Origin: Antrodiella citrinella
Taxonomy: Eukaryota; Basidiomycota; Agaricomycetes; Polyporales; Steccherinaceae
Direction: 5' to 3'
Assembly (NCBI GenBank): GCA_004802725.1
Contig: SGPM01000125.1
Span: forward strand, 1 to 64,000
DNA: 64,000 nt
Shown here: piece by piece, positions 46,560-60,926 of the stretch
Numbering within the stretch: position 1 is the first letter of the stretch
Layout of the letters: each line of letters begins with the position of its first letter
The notes under the pieces: generated by a model
Databases searched by the model: none
Seen by the model: the letters and a program-made list of their open reading frames with translations, nothing else
What the model was told of the DNA's origin: nothing
Translations under genes and position numbers: made by a program

Positions 46560-47580
46560 CGCTCGGGTCTTGTTTCAACTGCTCTATAGTTTTTCCTACA
46601 CCTCAACAGGCCATCGCAGTCAACCCGGCCTTCCTTGGATCTGTACGCGCCTGGTCCCGAACGTGGTCCTCTATGGTCCCTCGAGCTACTTGACAGTACT
46701 AATCTTACGACTATCTGATGGACTCTCAAGCTTACTCGGATTTACCTCGCGACTTTCAACATATACATCCACTCAACTCATATCTTCTCACATATTTATG
46801 GAATCAATCTTTCGCCCAATGTGACTGCTCAATTCATTCAATTTCTGCTAGTGACATGCCTCATCAAGAGAGAAATCGATTGCCGCATGCTATGTTTTTC
46901 TTGAGGCCGTGTTCAGCTTCGGAGACAATTGCGGTCGCAATATGACATCATTGGCTTGTCACCAAGCTTCGCATGCCTTCTTACTCGAACTTATCTTCAA
47001 GTCTCAGAGTCAAGGCCTCAGTTTTCCTTGCGCAGCTCGACTTATGAATTTCTGGCAATGACAATCCGGTGACGTACAGATGTTCTCAACAGCCTCGGGT
47101 CCGCGCGGGATAAAGTGTTATCACAGATCTGTGCCTTTATATATGTCGTCATGAGTTAAAATGCTATGTTTCAGAGTCTCAGCTTGACTGAGAGAATGGG
47201 ATGTACACCACAAAGGATTCGATGGTATGGACGCAGATTCGTTAATTCGGAGGATGTTGGAATGCGAATTTGGAAATGGCTAGTTGTAGGTCCATGGAAT
47301 ATTTTAGGTGGAGGATCTAGGCCCATGATGTCACCGACTGTCTGATCGGCAAATACGACTTCTACTTTGCTATGTTTATATTTTTATTTCCATGCCATGC
47401 CGGCCAACGGCAAAGTAAGTCGCAGAATTTCGTTCCCTCGCTACGTTTCCTTCCTAACTTTCCTCGGTCGTTTCCAACAGTGACCGACCGTCCGAATACA
47501 CGCTGGACATCGGCTTCACTGGTCTCGACAGCGCGCCTGTAGCGACGTCGACGACAGCCACACCATCTGTTTAACAATCA
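46560..47580. other. intergenic region upstream of NmrA-like gene
   Basis: No coding feature supported. It should contain the promoter of the NmrA-like gene. Confidence 0.4.
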
Positions 47581-48856
47581 ATGAGCAGCGGGCCTTACGG
47601 GGAGCCCAAGATCCTCGTTGTCGGTGCGACCGGCAAGCAAGGGCACGCAGTCATTCGCGCCCTCACCCGAGGTCGTGGCGAGCCCCCCGCGTTCCCCGTT
47701 CACGTCCTCGCACTTACCCGGAACCCGTCGTCACCAAAGGCGCTCGCACTTGCAAAGGACCGACCATGGCTGGAATTGGTCAAGGGAAACTTGGACAGCA
47801 GAGACTCGATGAGACAAGTCTTCATACATGCCGGCGGGAGAGGTGCCGTGTGGGGTGTCTTCATGGTGTTGCCGTACGCGGGGCTCGGAGAGAGCACGGA
47901 GGGAGAAGCGGTCCAGGGTATCGTGAGTCTTGTTTCAATGCGACACTCAGTGGTGTGTGCGAGAGATCCTAATCGGATCCGGACAGACGTTGGCGGATCT
48001 CGCGATGCAGTTCGCCGTTTCCATCTTCGTGTACTCGTCCGTACACAGAGGGGAAACCGACGATGACTCAGACCGATCGTTGCCAGAACATGCAGGTAAG
48101 ATCAAGATAGAACGACACATACAGTCGCTCGGAGAACAAGGACTTCAATGGACCATCATCCGGCCTGTTTTGTTCATGGAGGCTTACGAGGGGACATTAG
48201 GGAAGATTGCCACGACCGTCCTCAGAGCGGGACTCAAGAAGGATGTCAAAATACGCATGGTGGTACGTCGCGAACGGCTATTTTCCCTCCGCGCAAAATC
48301 CCCAACAGCTTCTTCCTAGGCAGTGGACGACATCGGTCTCCTAGTGGCCACACTGTTTCAGGTATGTAGCCTTCGCGACAGGCTGGAAATAAGCCCTCAT
48401 TGCATATAATTTAGAGACCGGTGAATATAGCATACAAAGTCATGGTCGTCGCTGGGGACGATCTGACCGCAACCGAGCAGGACGATGTGTTCCGCCGCGT
48501 CACTGGCAAGCCGGCGCCCAGCTTCCCGCACTTCTTGGGAAGCTTCATCCTTGCCATCAACAGCGGGCTGAGAGACATGTACGCTGTTTGCTTGTCTTGA
48601 AATCCATGCTTCCACTGATCTGATTGGCACCTACAGCACATACTACCTCGACTTTATATTTCGGTACCGCGCGGACAACAGCGAGCTCTTCGAGGAGCAC
48701 ATCAGCAACACGCACGCCGTCGTGCCCGCTGCACATATGACTTCGTTTGAAGAGTGGGTCAAGCAGTACGAGCGGCGCAAGAGAAAGAAGCAGACCGAAG
48801 GCGGAGGCAGCTGGAACAGAATCTCGTTGAGCAAGCTGCTGATGGGGAGGTTGTGA
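47581..48856 (+). CDS. NmrA-like NAD(P)-binding Rossmann protein
   Basis: Exons are 47581-47922, 47987-48262, 48320-48361, 48415-48578 and 48637-48856 (347 aa). The third exon is only 42 nt. The N-terminus reads I-L-V-V-G-A-T-G-K-Q-G-H-A-V-I-R-A-L, the glycine-rich dinucleotide-binding loop (G-x-x-G-x-x-G) of the atypical short-chain dehydrogenase / NmrA family. F-V-Y-S-S-V-H-R replaces the usual catalytic Y-x-x-x-K, as in NmrA-type redox sensors. W-T-I-I-R-P-V-L-F-M-E-A-Y matches the family's core. Members bind NAD(P) and regulate transcription factors or act as reductases. Which applies here is unknown. The C-terminus is basic (R-R-K-R-K-K). Confidence 0.88.
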
Positions 48857-49566
48857 CCTGAGTCCGCGAGGGATGGAGCACTACTCATGCATTTAAGGAT
48901 GGATGTTAACGGATTTTATGGATGGATCTTTGTCTGCTATTTTATATACCTTAAACAGCTAATGCTTATTGTTGCCGGATGCTCGCCTTTTCACGGATAT
49001 ATGAGTTTCTATGTGTATCGAAGCAAGTGTCGAAGGTCAAAAACAGTTGATTCTTGTTTCATCTTCTCCTTCGCACTCAGGCTCGCCGCACTTGTCACAT
49101 CCAGCAGTATACCCTCGTATCTGGAACTTGTTGCCCATCCGTATCCTCCGACGATCCATACGTTCAACGAAAATGTCCACGTGCACTCAACTTCAAGTTG
49201 AAGATAAATTGAAAGACAATGTCAGGCCTGTCAGGTCGGAAATAGATCCACCGTCTCGTGGACTTATACGAGAATGAATTTTGACCAATTCGCTGATCAT
49301 GACTGCGTTGGCTTGCCATGGTGCGAAACGTGCTACTAGCCTCGTGTAACTTGAACATCCGACTCAAACGAGCGCTGTCAGTGCTTGGTCAGTGTAGCTT
49401 AAGCTTTGTTGACTTCCCTCACGTATCCTCCAAGCTTTTCTCACTATGATTAATTACAGTGAGTAGCACAGTGAGAAGCTCAATTACGGAAGCTCATCCG
49501 TTCCAAATCTCCAGTCTGGACTCGAGTGCGCAATTTGGTGGGCTTAGTCCTCAAGTTGGTGCGACA
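48857..49566. other. intergenic, nothing recognised
   Basis: Flank between the NmrA-like and HET genes. A conceptual small frame at 48887-49201 has no family features. Confidence 0.4.
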
Positions 49567-51747
49567 ATGGTCAATCAGGGCGATGGGTGGCGACGATGGG
49601 GTAAGCAGATGACTTAATATTATGACATTGCTCTAAACCTTACTCGAAGTCTTTCAGCCTCCTCTTTCCACAGGCAGAGAGGGAAGTGCCTTCAGTCCCG
49701 CACCTCAGGCTCTGTGTGTGGACCAAATCAACCCCGACATCAGGAAGCTTGTCTGCGAAAACTGTTGGTTGACAGTCTTCTCTCCCGGTCCATTTCACAG
49801 TGCTTGGAATGCAGAGGATCAGGAATCGAGCACCTCGTGCTTGGGTTTGGGCTTAGGCTTCACCTATCTGACACCATCGTGGGCCGAAATGCAAGATTCA
49901 ATTGAACACATGTGCGAGTGGTGTGATCTCGTCTGTGAGGAAATCGAGTTCTGGTATCATCATAAAACGAAGACCAAGGACCATCCACCATCCACGCAAA
50001 GATTTTCCTTAACAGTCCGGTTCATCATGAGGTCCTCTCGAAAGATGCTCGAGGTCATAGTCGAAAATGATTGGCGTCCCCATTTCATTGTTCATGCAGC
50101 GTCTGGTGCGTGCGCAACCAGATTGGCACATTCGACGCTGACGATAACGCAGGTGACCCATCTGCGAAGTATATATCCGAGCGCAGTGTGGTGTCTGACA
50201 TGGACAATGAAGCAGCTTACGAACTGGTTCAGAAATGCATAGAAGACTGCTCTCATCATGAGCACTGCCCGTTGCCTGTGCCAACAATACTACCAACCCG
50301 GGTGATTGACTGCTTTGACCCTTCTCGACCACGACTCCTGGTCACCGATAACTCCACCAAAGAGTTTTACGCGGCCCTCAGTTACGTCTGGGGCGAAAAC
50401 CAGCCACACCGAATGACGACGGAAAACATAGACTCCTACACTACCCTCGTCGACCCTTCCCTCATTCCTCTGACCATCCGCGATGCCCTCACTGTCACCC
50501 ATAACCTCGGATTGCGTTACCTGTGGGTTGACGCTCTGTGTATCATCCAGGATTCCCATGAAGATAAGGATCGTGAAATTCCGAAAATACATTCGAATTT
50601 CCGCAACGCTTCCATAACCATCGTTGCAGCAAAGGCCGTGAAAGCCAGCTCCGGCTTCCTTCGCAGAGATCTCACTAAGTTCTACCCCGACACGGCCCCC
50701 AGCACCCTTCCATTCATAACTCCATGCGGATCTATCGGAACCATGCTACTCTCCGGAGGGGGAAGATTAGGGCCCGACGTTATCGATAGTCGTGCGTGGT
50801 GTCTTGAAGAGCGCGTGCTCTCACCTCGCGCCGTTGTGTACAGCAGCAAAGCACTGCAGTACGAATGCCAGACAGGACGCATGAATGTCAACGGCTCCCA
50901 TAACTTTCTCCCAACATCGGCAGACCAGCCTCGACTCCCTGACTATGCCTTCTCGCCAGGTTTACTCAGGAGCAACTCGATGCCGACGGCGAGGGAAATG
51001 TATGCGAGCTGGCGCGATATGCACAGGCAGTACAGCGAGCGCGATCTTACGAAGGCGAGGGACAGGCTGGTTGCATTGGGTGCACTGGCAAAGCAGTACC
51101 ATCTTCTGTGGCCCGAAAGCGAGTACGCGGCAGGATTATGGACGCATCACCTCCCCACGGCGCTGCTGTGGTATAGATCTGGTTCTCATGCGAATCTAGG
51201 TGCTCGCCCAGCAAAGTATAGGGCACCTTCTTGGAGTTGGGCGGCGGTGGACGGCGGTATTACAGGGGATACTGATGGCGAGTCTAACACTGCCATGTGC
51301 GACGTACTTCAGGTCAAGGTTGTTCTGAAGAACAGTGCCAACTCCTATGGTGAAATTACTTCAGGATTCTTGATACTTGATTGTATACTCCGACCAGTGA
51401 CTTGGAACGCTCCTGCAGGTGACCTTTTTGAGTGCGATGGTGAGGGTACGGCAGTCGCGCTCGCCTCACACCCTGACTCTGACAAAGGGGAAATTGGGTT
51501 CGTAGTCGCTGACGCTATTGAAGAGGTCTCTGCCGTAATATGCCAAGTAGCTGCTGCCGTTGTGCAGAATACTGGTCCGAGTCTTCTCGGTCTGATACTT
51601 GTACCGGTCCCAGATGTACGTGATACTTGTGAGGCTGCAAAGTATGACTATAAGGCTGTGTACAAGCGAATAGGTTGGTTTACTGCACCGTTCTGTGATA
51701 TGGACAGATGGCTGGAAACGCCTCGTACCTTGGTTAAAATTATTTGA
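49567..51747 (+). CDS. HET (heterokaryon incompatibility) domain protein
   Basis: Exons are 49567-49600, 49674-50105 and 50153-51747 (686 aa). The 47-bp intron at 50106-50152 was chosen over a 16-bp alternative because it keeps G-D-P-S-A-K-Y-I in phase. The HET domain begins near residue 228 with Y-A-A-L-S-Y-V-W-G, continues with I-P-L-T-I-R-D-A-L and Y-L-W-V-D-A-L-C-I-I-Q-D-S, and ends at about A-S-I-T-I-V-A-A. HET domains trigger cell death on non-self recognition in filamentous ascomycetes, and many basidiomycete copies have no assigned role. The N-terminal 220 residues include C-E-N-C and M-C-E-W-C knuckles, and the C-terminal half holds W-C-L-E-E-R-V-L-S and S-W-S-W-A, both standard in this architecture. 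Confidence 0.92.
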
Positions 51748-52960
51748 TAGTTCCTGCGGCCGGAATCCACATTTGTAGTTTGTCCACGTCGTTATATAGA
51801 CAGTCAAAGGTCTCCTGGGTGAGATGAAGAAAAGCGGCTGAGAAGGGAAGCTCCGAGCTTCGTGCACTCAGTCAAGACCAAGAACGCGAAGCGGCTTCTT
51901 AGCAAAGACTTCCGAAATTCAGAGGAGGGTGTTCGCTAAACGAAACCTTGAAGGCAACCGGAAGACGTGGCTTGGCCCTGCAGCGCGTAGGTAAAGTCAA
52001 GTCTCCAGTTCATTCCACGTCTCGCTCTAACATTCGGTGAACTATCTCATGACTTCAGACTGGAGTGTGACAAACTACATCAACCAAACGGCCGACGTGT
52101 AGTCATATCACATCCAAATCCAGTTCGCCCTCTCTCGCCTTGTCCACGAAAGGGGAACCGCTGAACGCACATGGGCACAAATGACGGTGACCACGGTCCC
52201 TAGGATGACCATAACACCTTTGCGTCCAACGAGACCCTCCGCCAAAATCGACAGACGTAACTGGTCTGAGACTCGGACCACTTGTTACTTGACGATGCTT
52301 ATTCACCAGACGTTTTGCTTTCCGCAGATTTTGCGGTTTCCATTGTACCTTCCCAAGAGACTTCTGACTGGCGGACGAACCGATCTTTCTAAATGAGATA
52401 AGACCTGTAAGGTTCTGCATGAGAGCTGCAGGTGGGAGGAAATACCTGGAAAATATCACAGCGATCTTGATACAACACAATATTTTCGCTAAGCCAAATG
52501 GGAGTGGGAACTTTAGTAGGAGTATGAAAAGTTGATCGCGAACTTCAGCTCTTCGAGGAGGCGAGGATTAACCAATTGCCGAGGCTCGATGGTGAAAAGG
52601 CGGAGGCTAAGGCTACCGACTTCCTAGCCAGTGCGACCGTGTCCATGACACAAGTTGTCACCAAGTGATGTCAATTGCAGCAGAGAACAAGCTAGACATA
52701 GCAACGAGTTCACAAGTCTGTCTACAGCCAGCATTCGCGCCTCAATCCTGTGTAGAATCACGTTGTCGTCAGATCTCAAGAGCTGAACTACATGTAAGCA
52801 ATTACTCACAGCATTCAAGAACCAGAGGTCCAGAGCTCGGCCTACTATTAACCCTGCACCGGTTCAGGTGAGCGGCGCTAGGTGAAGCATTGTTAAGTAC
52901 TATCCATTATGCCAGAACGCGAGGAACACGGCGCCATGTACGCTTCCATCCTCACGACTC
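51748..52960. other. intergenic, 1.2 kb, nothing recognised
   Basis: 3' flank of the HET gene and unassigned sequence. Short frames at 52103-52480 lack any support. Confidence 0.4.
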
Positions 52961-53157
52961 TGCCCGTTGCATACGCGCAGCATCTCGAGTGTCACACATC
53001 CCGCCGCCGGCCGAAATCGGGTTTTGGGACGCTCCTGAGGTTGCAACAAAAGAGCCACCAGATCTACCGTGGTCGTTGGTTGAACTGCAAATGTTCAGGC
53101 TGAAGAGAATTGAAGTAGATGGTAAAATGAAGGAAACAAGGAAAGATGACAGAACAG
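52961..53157 (+). CDS. possible exon of an unidentified small gene
   Basis: A stretch reading H-I-P-P-P-A-E-I-G-F-W-D-A-P-E-V, then L-P-W-S-L-V-E-L-Q-M-F-R-L-K-R-I has the look of real coding and ends near a G-G-T-A-T-A donor-like site at about 53154. The start, further exons and family are not resolved. An ATG at 52909 opens a different frame. It could be a relic. Confidence 0.3.
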
Positions 53158-53661
53158 GTATATCGATTCGATATGGGTTTGAATTTTGTAATGCGGTGTC
53201 TATCGGGGATCGTCGGGGATTGAAATCGGCGTCGGCGGCTGCTCGTCGTCGTGCCACTCGTCGAGAACACCTTCATCATCCTCGCCGACGTCGTCAACGA
53301 CGACGAGTTCGTATTCCACAGTCTTTGGTGAGTGACTTTTTTTCGGAACGAACGGATGGCTGGAAGGAGTATGATTGTGAAACTCCGCACATCAAACGCT
53401 CGTTATCACCGCTCAGCAGAGTCACCTTTTTATCTTGCACTGGTGTTGGCAGCCGGCTGACCGACCGACGCCCTCCTTTTCTCATACAGCTCGTATCCCA
53501 TAAAACCTGTCTTCCAAACACTCAGAAAATCACTCAAATACAATCGCACTCGACACATCATCGCACCGCCAACTCTCGTTCATTCAAATTGCTGACGAAC
53601 CTACGACCCACCATCCAATCCACGAAGCAGGATCTTACGACCTCTACTAGGAGACGAAGCT

Positions 53662-55025
<1,364 letters not shown>

Positions 55026-56403
55026 GGGCAATTACATGGACTGATATCCCGCTCCCGTCAGTATCTTATCCCCGTCTTCTTTTCCACCTTTCCTCTTCTT
55101 CCCCAGCCCCGCCTAATTATCATTTCGATGCATATATTCCCTTCCATTTCGTTTGTCTCCCTCTCACGTCCTCGTTTGTCCTGTCTTTATTTCGGTTCTG
55201 GATCAATTTTTCCTCTTTTCATTCTGGCGGGTTTGCATGACGAAGACTTGTCTGCCCTGCATGCCTGCGGTCAGCCTGCATCGGGATGGGGCGCTCGGGC
55301 GATCGGAGTCATCGGAACCAGGTGGCATGACGGGCACAAGTCGTTCATATCAGACACAACGATGAGAGGAGACTCCAAGGTGGACTGTGGCGTGTTCATT
55401 CGTTCGAGGGTGGACGGGTGGGTACCGCAGGGGTATGAGGACAAGATGGACCACGAGAGGAGTTTGGTGCAGCATCACAATGATATCTATTTCGCCTTTC
55501 ACCCTTTGTCCCACCCTTTTTTCTGTTCTGCTCTCTCGACTCCCTGTTGTGATCTGACTAGTCGTTCATTGCATCTGAATCAAAATCCGTGTTGCAAAAC
55601 CTCTACAGGCCCTCACTCCGTGGATTTCAATGGCGCCCACCACCGATTCTCGTTCACTCCCCCGGTTTCACTGTGACCTCATCCTTCTCGTCGCTCCTTT
55701 CATATTCCAGGTCCCGTACGTACAAATGCTCATTATACAGTTCCGTTTCTTTCTTTCGGTTGTCGCACGAGTCCAGAGCTCATACTGTACCATCGCAATT
55801 TTGTTAGCTTCCCTTATCTATACAGGCTTTCAGAGCTCTCACGTCGTATCGAAGATAGTTTCTATTCGTGTAATACATCGCTCACTCTCACTTATTGTTC
55901 CCGGCTTGGTTCGCGGCGCGTTGTGTCGTTCCATGCTTCAGAATCATAGTTCAATCATGTGACAGGCGCCTTGCATGTTCTCAGCGCTTTGAACAAGGCT
56001 TTAGTAAAGGTTACAGTTGCAGCTGCAGTACTAGTGGTGCAACCATGATCGTGACCTTCAAAACATTTTATGTTCGTTTTGGTGATGCTGTTTTACTACT
56101 CTCAGTATTGATATGTTGACGATTTTACGGATACATGAGTGCAGTTAGACTTCGAGGATCTGCCAGAATGACACTTCGAATTCCTACTTGAAGTGCCAGC
56201 CTGAGTGTGTGGTCGCTTCCCACTGTACGCTTCGGCGTAGACACGCGCTGCGTGCATTGCGCGGCTTCCACTGTTCCAGGATTCGGGCACATTCCAGTAC
56301 CAGTCGGTTCCTCTTCCATGACTTGTCCCACGGCACAAGATAACTAGCAAACTGAGCGCGGGCATGCAGTACCCAAGACTCTTTCCGCCCTTCCTCTTCA
56401 CCG
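55026..56403. other. 1.4-kb intergenic region
   Basis: The first few hundred bases after the PP1 stop are C/T-rich and fit a 3' UTR. A 182-codon frame at 55128-55676 lies mostly within it, is compositionally odd and has no domain, so I do not call it. Confidence 0.45.
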
Positions 56404-59400
56404 ATGTCGGCCAACGGTGCCAGCGAGACACATGTTCTCCCGATTCGAACTCGCTCGGTCGATATGTCGCTGGAAAGCAACGATGGTGATGCTTCGTCGC
56501 CCACTGTTGAAGAAGGGCCGGACATGATGCATCGCTTTGAGGCCCAGTAAGTGCCACCGCTGTGTCGTTTCGGAAAATTGTGGCTGAGCAGTCCGTAGCT
56601 TCAAAGACGATGAAACCGAGATAGACGATTTCCCCGGTGGTCCCTCGGATGGCAAGACGAAGCGTATGTCGTCTCCGGGTCTGAATGACCCGCAGCAAGT
56701 TCGGTGGGGTTTGTTTTGAACGTGTGGTGATATGATGACTGAATAGAATTTAGCACTCACGAACTCCTGGAGAGAATCTTGGAGACACTGTCGCTGTCCT
56801 CGGCCGCCGGTCGAGTGGATCGTTCCACAAGAGCTCGATTCTGGGATATGTATAAGGCCGAGGCAGAAGAATTTCACGCCGACTTTCTGCACAAGTACAA
56901 CAGTGAACTAGATATTACGTTGATCTTCGTGAGTGATTTCCTCGCTGTCCCCATGTGGCAACCCAACATACCTACTCCTGGCAGGCGGGTCTTTTCTGTG
57001 GCGTAGACGCTACCTTTCTCGCTCTGATGCAACCTGACCTTGGCCCCAATCCCACCCTCACCACACAAGTCCTGCTCATGATGGTAGTTCAGTCTCTCAA
57101 CAATGGCACGACGTTCCCCGCCCAATCACTCGTTCTTCCCGAATTCAACGGACCCAGCTCCTTGACTATCTGGGTTCAATGTCTGTTATATGCTAGTCTC
57201 GCTGCCAGTCTGTTCGCTGCCCTCGGTGCGATGCTGGGAAAGCAGTGGATCGGCCACTACGCTCACATCAGCGAGAAAGGTACTGCTGAGCACCGTTGCA
57301 TTGACCGACAGCGCAAGTTCGTCGGACTGCAGACATGGCACTTCCACGCCGTGCTCGAATGTTTGCCATCGCTGCTCCAGATGTCCCTCTTCCTCTTCAT
57401 CATCGGCCTCGCAGGGTACTTGTGGAATCAGCAACGGACGATCGCCGCTGTTTTGACTGCTGCTGGCACAATTACCATCATGTTCTACGCATTCATGATA
57501 ATCTCGTCTGTACTTCATGAAGATTGTCCTTTCCGAACACCTGTATCGGATGCCCTGCTCAACATTCTCGGCCGAGCGACGGAATGTACCGCGACGATGA
57601 AGAAATCCGTTCAGCGACGCTGGAACACATTATCTGTGTTTGACGCCCGAGGAAGCGTGCGCCACAGTATTGGCATGGGGCTGCTTCCGTTGACAGCACA
57701 ACATCCACTTTCCATGGCACACGGAAGGGCGTACGAGGTGCAGCAAACGGCTACCCTTATGGACATGCTTACGACCCAACCTAGAAATCAGTTGGATAGG
57801 TCACGGGACACCGGTCTTGCGAGAAGACCCACCGTACTCGAAGACAGCATCATTCCGCCCGGAATGTATCTCGACCTGAGCGCATCGTGCGTCAGTTGGC
57901 TCCTGGTCACATCTACCCATCCAGACGTCATCACGACTGCAGCGCGCATGGTATTGGAAGTCTCTTGGAGCAGTTCCAAGATCGACCCATTGCCCATGAT
58001 GTTGCAACTCCGAGACGCGTTCAGTCTGTGCTTTGTCCGACGACTGGGGCAATTCAAGCTTGCATCACACTGTCACGACAGAGCACTTGCATGCGGGCAA
58101 GCGTTGCTGCATGTCTACTTCCAGCGATGGTGCGTTCAAGGAAACTCCGAAACGGATTCGGACTCTGGGTCGGCCGAGGAGATTGGCGAGGGGCTGTTGC
58201 AGTCCCAAGGATTCCCTGCTCTTTGGTCAAATGATGTAAGCTATGCATCACACCCCGATCTCCTCTTTGTTATCCGCACGCTCCAAGTTCTAGCCGAACC
58301 TTCGCCTTTATTCTTACCTCAGGAAAAGAGGCGAGAACGCAGTGACCCACCCAAGTCTGAAGCGCTACACGAGTGGTTCTCGCACGAGATGGTACAATGC
58401 TTGGAGAGCAGTGGCACGCCGGTTCGCGTCAAGCTATACGCTTTGGATATTTTCAGCGTCCTCTTTACGCGTGGCCTTCATTCGATGTTCCGCAAGACGT
58501 ATGCCAAATGCTTCCTCGCTTGTGCGTACGGTATGGGCTATACCCCTCAACCCGGACATCTCGCCTCTGCCGATATTAGGTGAGTCGGGTCTACTACTTG
58601 AAGATATTCATATTGCTTACGGACAATTGCAGTGATCGTCCCGAGGAGGCTCTGGCACCTATGCTACTACAGCTCACGCGCACTGTGTCCCTACAGTTGC
58701 AGGCGAACACAGGTGTTGATCCCCTTTGTACCACTTTCTCTTGGGAACTCATGGGGCCGCTTGCACATCTGTGCGAATCTGGGTCGTTCCGTGAGGTTCT
58801 TCGCGCCAAGAACGTGCACCACCTTGCCATTCTTCTCTGTCGCAAAGTCCTGGAGGATCAAGCAACCACCAAGCAAAGCATCACAGATCGACAATGGTCG
58901 TGGATTGACTCGTGGATCCGGCTTGGCATTCTGACTGCCAGTCCCTCCCGTCAACACGAAGGCCAACTCTATCCAAGCACCGTCCGGTTGTTCAAAGAAG
59001 ATGGGTTCAAGCGGATCTGGCAGTGCCATTATACTGCTCCGGACAGGGAATTCCTAGTCCCGTCTGATTTCAACTGGATCGCGCATACCATGCGGGAAGC
59101 GAGAATGTCTGGCCCGATATCGACCTACATCCAGGGCACCAGCAGGGTGTACTTCCCTCGCACAGTGGTCTATTGTCTTACTATGCTGTGCGAAGTGCCT
59201 GAGGTCACGAATGGCTCGCGGTGCAAGGACCTACGAACTGACGTCGTCTGGGCCCTCAGAGCAGGGGGAGTCTTTGGTCAGGTAGGACTGAAGCTCGCTC
59301 GCGCCCTGTGTGGACCGGATCGCGATGTCAATCTTGAATCACTACGTTGTCTGGTGAAAGGTCTTCGGTCCTCTCTCGACTTCTCTCATATATTGTCGTT

Positions 59401-60175
59401 GGCCGTCGGACTGTACTATCAGTCATCCGACGAGTTCTACGGTCTTCCTGAAAGCTACCCTCTCCATATGGCGTATCTAGATATCCTATCGGGTCTGCTG
59501 GTCCTTCTCGACAACATTGCCCTCCCCGCCGCCCTCTCTTCCCACATCCATAATTGTCTCAGCATTGCATCCATTCTACGACTCAACAATCACGACTGGG
59601 ACGAATCGGAAATGCCCATGATGCGCGCATGCCTGGGCAGACTGACTGACGACAGGTCATGGAAGACGTCTTCTGGTCCGGGCACTATATCTATCGACTC
59701 CAACGACCGGTATCCGAATTCATTCATCCGGGACGTCTGGCAACGACTTATACAAGTAGTCGACAAGTATCTCCAGGTTCAGCCGCTGACTGTGGGGATG
59801 GACAGTGAGGATGGCATCCTTACGGGCCTCACACTAGCATGTGCTTGCTGGCAGATCCACGATACACATCCTCTTCCTCACGACGTACTCTCTACCATGA
59901 CAAACTTGCTTCAAGACGTACTTTCCCTCAAGCACATCGATGTAGCCGAGTTTGAACGGCAGATGGAGATCCAGCGCACTTTCAGGCGCGTTTCCCAAGT
60001 GGTCCAGCACTGGGATGAATGTCATTTCTCGGAGGACACGAGAGATAACTGGGAGCGGGCGAGGAATATCCTTCGTGACCATATCGACATCGCTGTCGAG
60101 ACGTTGGAGCCACCATTGACCACTGCTGCGTTGATGTATGATAGCGACGGGAATGATTCGAGCTCTGCTTCATGA
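56404..60175 (+). CDS. DUF6535 membrane protein with long C-terminal region
   Basis: Exons are 56404-56546, 56599-56708, 56747-56928, 56985-58579 and 58633-60175 (1190 aa). The second intron is only 38 bp but restores phase exactly. The DUF6535 domain spans about residues 115-330: F-W-D-M-Y-K-A-E-A-E-E-F-H-A-D-F, then four hydrophobic helices near 146-162, 204-232 (with A-A-L-G-A-M-L-G-K-Q-W), 270-290 and 296-325. The remaining 860 residues are soluble, helical and Leu-rich with no domain I know, possibly an ARM/HEAT-like array. DUF6535 proteins are numerous in Agaricomycetes and have no assigned function. A membrane-anchored scaffold is a guess. Confidence 0.85.
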
Positions 60176-60926
60176 CGAGATGTCTGGTTATCCTTCTTTC
60201 TTATCCCTAGCCTCAGATCGGCGTCCTAGAGTTCTTGTTCACGGTGGCTTTCATAGTCTTCCTGCCTGTCATCGCAAAAAAGTATGTATGTAACAATCCA
60301 TTGATTCATGATCTTCATATCTGAGACCTCAGGCACCTAAGTAACATTGCTACCTATGTTTGTGTCGGAGCAGAAATAGGCCGGAGGTGTAAGGTGCCTC
60401 CGGCGTAGTTCAAGGCCTCTATCTGAGGGTGTATATAGTAGTAGCTAAAGTGAATATAGACCGTGAAGGTCTCTAATTTACTGTCCGGAGATGTCCGAAC
60501 GCTATCTACTCCGCCACACCATCATGGAGGTTTACATAACTCGTTCCGACAGTTTGCCCACAACTTCAAGTTTTGCCACTCGGATGTTGATTCTGTCTGG
60601 CGTAAGTAGCTCCTCGAGTCACGCGTCCTTTCGGAATTACATTCACAGCTCGGCACTACAACGAACGGCTCACAGTGCCCATACTCCGCCATCAAAACGC
60701 GATCATTGAATTTCAATATTTCAATATTGAGTGCATCGTGTTCTGAGATTGGACCTTCTTTTCAACTACCACCATTTAAATATTCAAGCTTCAAGCCTCA
60801 AGCTCCAAGTCGTCACTTCCCGGGAAGAGGCATCCTTCACAATAGTGAGGTGTGTGTATCTTGGTCAGCGACTTCGCCGCGTTCACGTATATCTGATACA
60901 GGTGGTGACTGTTGCAGCACGTTGCC
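60176..60926. other. intergenic region with hairpin
   Basis: 3' flank of the DUF6535 gene. A perfect 8-bp stem GCCGGAGG / CCTCCGGC with a 9-nt loop lies at 60380-60404. No gene supported; the nearby sequence does not fold as a tRNA. Confidence 0.45.

Noticed and set aside
50108..50124. Very short intron in the HET gene
   Set aside because: A 16-bp intron is not credible. The 47-bp GT-AG intron 50106-50152 keeps the frame.
55128..55676. 182-codon frame after PP1
   Set aside because: Lies largely in the pyrimidine-rich 3' UTR; composition not protein-like and no homology cue.
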